Source: Acidobacteriota bacterium (GTDB lineage Bacteria > Acidobacteriota > Terriglobia > Terriglobales > Acidobacteriaceae). Taken from it: 64,000 nucleotides of DNA. A model generated the notes under the pieces. That model worked only from the letters and a program-made list of their open reading frames with translations. It was not told the origin of the DNA and searched no databases. Numbering within the stretch: position 1 is the stretch's first letter; each line of letters begins with the position of its first letter. Of the stretch, positions 62,748 through 64,000 are shown one piece after another. The position numbers were made by a program, and so were the translations under genes. The stretch spans positions 62,001 through 126,000 of the forward strand of contig JAJZVX010000006.1 in NCBI GenBank assembly GCA_021846985.1, read 5' to 3'.

Positions 62748-64000
62748 GCCTTCTCCTTCCTCAGCGCCCTGAGCCAAACGTACAGGCAAAGGCTCACAAA
62801 CAGCACCGCAGAAATCGTCTGCGACACCGGCTCATTGGTATAGAACGGCGTCTCGATCCAACTCTCGCGGAACGAAGGCAGCAGCCGCAGCGCCGCGCCC
62901 AGCACGCCGCCCAGCGCTCCGCCGGCCATCAGCCCCGAAGCCAGAATCACGCCTCGCTCGCGAATGCCGCGCCCGATTTCTCCGCCCGTCTTCTCCGCCC
63001 GCCGGTTCACCAGGTGCGACAGGAATCCGCCCGCCAGGATGGGCGTGGTCAGGTTCAGGGGAAGATAAATCCCCAGCGCGAAAACCAGCGACGATTTGCC
63101 CAGCATCTCCAGCACCAGCGTAATCAGCGCGCCCACGCCGAAGAGCAGATACGTCACCGGCTGCCGGCTCATGAAGCCCACCACCAGCGCCTTCATAATC
63201 GAGGCCTGCGGCGCAGCCAGCACCGGGCGCGCATCGCCCAGCGCCGCCTCGCCGAATTGAAATGTGTGTGCCAGCAGCACAATCGTCAGCCCCGCCGCGG
63301 CCGCCGCCGCAATCACCCCCAGAAACTTCACCTTCTCCTGCGCCGAGGGCGTGTTGCCCAGCCAGTAACCGGTCTTCAAATCGGTGATGAACTGTCCCGA
63401 GACGCACAGCGCCGTGCACACCATCCCCGCAATGGCCATGACGAAAAACATGCCCGTGGTTCCCGACAGGCCAAACCGCAGCAGCACAATCGAGGCAATG
63501 ATCACCGTAAGCATGGTCATTCCCGATGCCGGATTGTTCGCCGTGGTGGCGATTGCGTTCGCCGCCACAGACGCAAAGAAGAAAGCAAACAGCAGCGTCA
63601 GCGCCAGTCCCAGGGCCAGCACTGTCCACGAAACCTGTAGACGCCCGAAGAAGATCGCCACCGCCAGCGCGCTCAACACCGTGCCCAGCAGGATCGTCAG
63701 CATGGGAATATCGCGATCCGTGCGCTCGACCTGGCCGGCCTCCTCGCGATGGAAGGCGCGCAACGCAATCCCGAAGGAGCCGGCGATCACGCGCAGCGAC
63801 TTCACCACCCCCACAATGCCTGCCGTGGCGATGGCGCCCACGCCGATGAAGCGCACATAGCTGGCATAGATCTCCGCCGCGTTCATCGCCGCCACCGGCG
63901 TAGTTCCCGGATACACCGCCGCGTTCAGGTGCCCGCCCAGGAACCAGATCAGCGGCACCAGAACAAAGTTGGCCAGAACACCGCCTGCGCAAAACACCAG
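62744..64000 (-). CDS. OPT family oligopeptide transporter, C-terminal fragment
   Basis: The gene runs off the right edge; at least 417 residues of its C-terminal part are visible, with no authentic start in the window. It has about ten hydrophobic segments (for example VRFIGVGAIATAGIVGVVKSL, LTILLGTVLSALAVAIFFG, TMLTVIIASIVLLRF and FVMAIAGMVCTALCVSGQFITDLKTGYWLG). The DLKTGYWLGNTP segment and the closing ILAGGFLSHLV... region are typical of OPT family peptide/metal-complex symporters. Its stop overlaps the start of the peptidase gene, indicating a transport-and-cleave pair for short peptides or metal chelates. Confidence 0.88.
   Translation of the reverse strand: MVFCAGGVLANFVLVPLIWFLGGHLNAAVYPGTTPVAAMNAAEIYASYVRFIGVGAIATAGIVGVVKSLRVIAGSFGIALRAFHREEAGQVERTDRDIPMLTILLGTVLSALAVAIFFGRLQVSWTVLALGLALTLLFAFFFASVAANAIATTANNPASGMTMLTVIIASIVLLRFGLSGTTGMFFVMAIAGMVCTALCVSGQFITDLKTGYWLGNTPSAQEKVKFLGVIAAAAAAGLTIVLLAHTFQFGEAALGDARPVLAAPQASIMKALVVGFMSRQPVTYLLFGVGALITLVLEMLGKSSLVFALGIYLPLNLTTPILAGGFLSHLVNRRAEKTGGEIGRGIRERGVILASGLMAGGALGGVLGAALRLLPSFRESWIETPFYTNEPVSQTISAVLFVSLCLYVWLRALRKEKA

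Overview
The window looks like a chromosomal segment of a Gram-negative, GC-rich member of the Acidobacteriota (Terriglobia-like). The reasons are the mreBCD-PBP2-rodA-RNase G order, a TonB-dependent receptor with an N-terminal carboxypeptidase-regulatory-like domain, lipid A/KDO genes (lpxC, kdsA), many twin-arginine-type leaders on secreted enzymes, and the overall gene mix. The taxonomic placement is inference from gene content. I see no rRNA, tRNA, CRISPR array or complete insertion sequence.

Layout. 1-6.9 kb (minus strand): the cell-shape cluster mreB-mreC-mreD-mrdA(PBP2)-rodA, followed by the start of an RNase G/E gene cut by the window edge. 7.1-24.3 kb: mixed metabolism and regulation, with a semialdehyde dehydrogenase, a ParE-type toxin-antitoxin pair, an aldo/keto reductase, an Lrp/AsnC regulator divergent from alanine dehydrogenase, a NIPSNAP-like Tat protein, an NtrY/NtrX-type two-component pair, small conserved unknowns, a secreted unknown, a small HCPLC membrane protein next to a TonB-dependent receptor, and a second aldo/keto reductase. 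24.5-28.1 kb: pyrG, a possible helix-hairpin-helix protein, and kdsA.

28.2-44.2 kb is the most coherent system: a Tad/Flp (type IVc) pilus locus. A sigma-54 activator gene with a degenerate receiver domain lies divergent from it. The genes are a 54-aa membrane ORF, tadV/cpaA, tadZ/cpaE, tadA/cpaF, tadB, tadC, a 31-aa membrane ORF, a DUF192-PilZ fusion, tadG-like, two tadE-like genes, an opposing TonB-like gene, cpaB, the secretin cpaC/rcpA, a stand-alone DUF192 gene, and the Flp pilin. Three -24/-12 promoter matches (one identical to TGGCACG-N4-TTGCA) stand before the first ORF, cpaB and flp. Each is preceded at the same distance (80, 80 and 81 bp) by a shared dyad, GTNNAC-N4-GTNNAC. I infer a dedicated sigma-54 regulon for the pilus, with the adjacent activator as the probable binder.

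44.4-48.3 kb: a sugar-acid cassette (L-idonate 5-dehydrogenase-like enzyme, RhaT-like symporter, aldo/keto reductase, amidohydrolase-type lactonase) suited to oxidative use of a deoxy or aldonic sugar. 48.3-54.2 kb: a thioesterase, a Tat-exported lactonase-fold protein, a membrane protein, lpxC, an M20 peptidase and an orphan Opp/Dpp-type ATPase. 54.3-64 kb: a patatin-like lipase, then on the minus strand an exported amidase, GH32 and GH2 glycosidases, a putative HExxxGH metallopeptidase, and an OPT-family peptide transporter running off the right edge.
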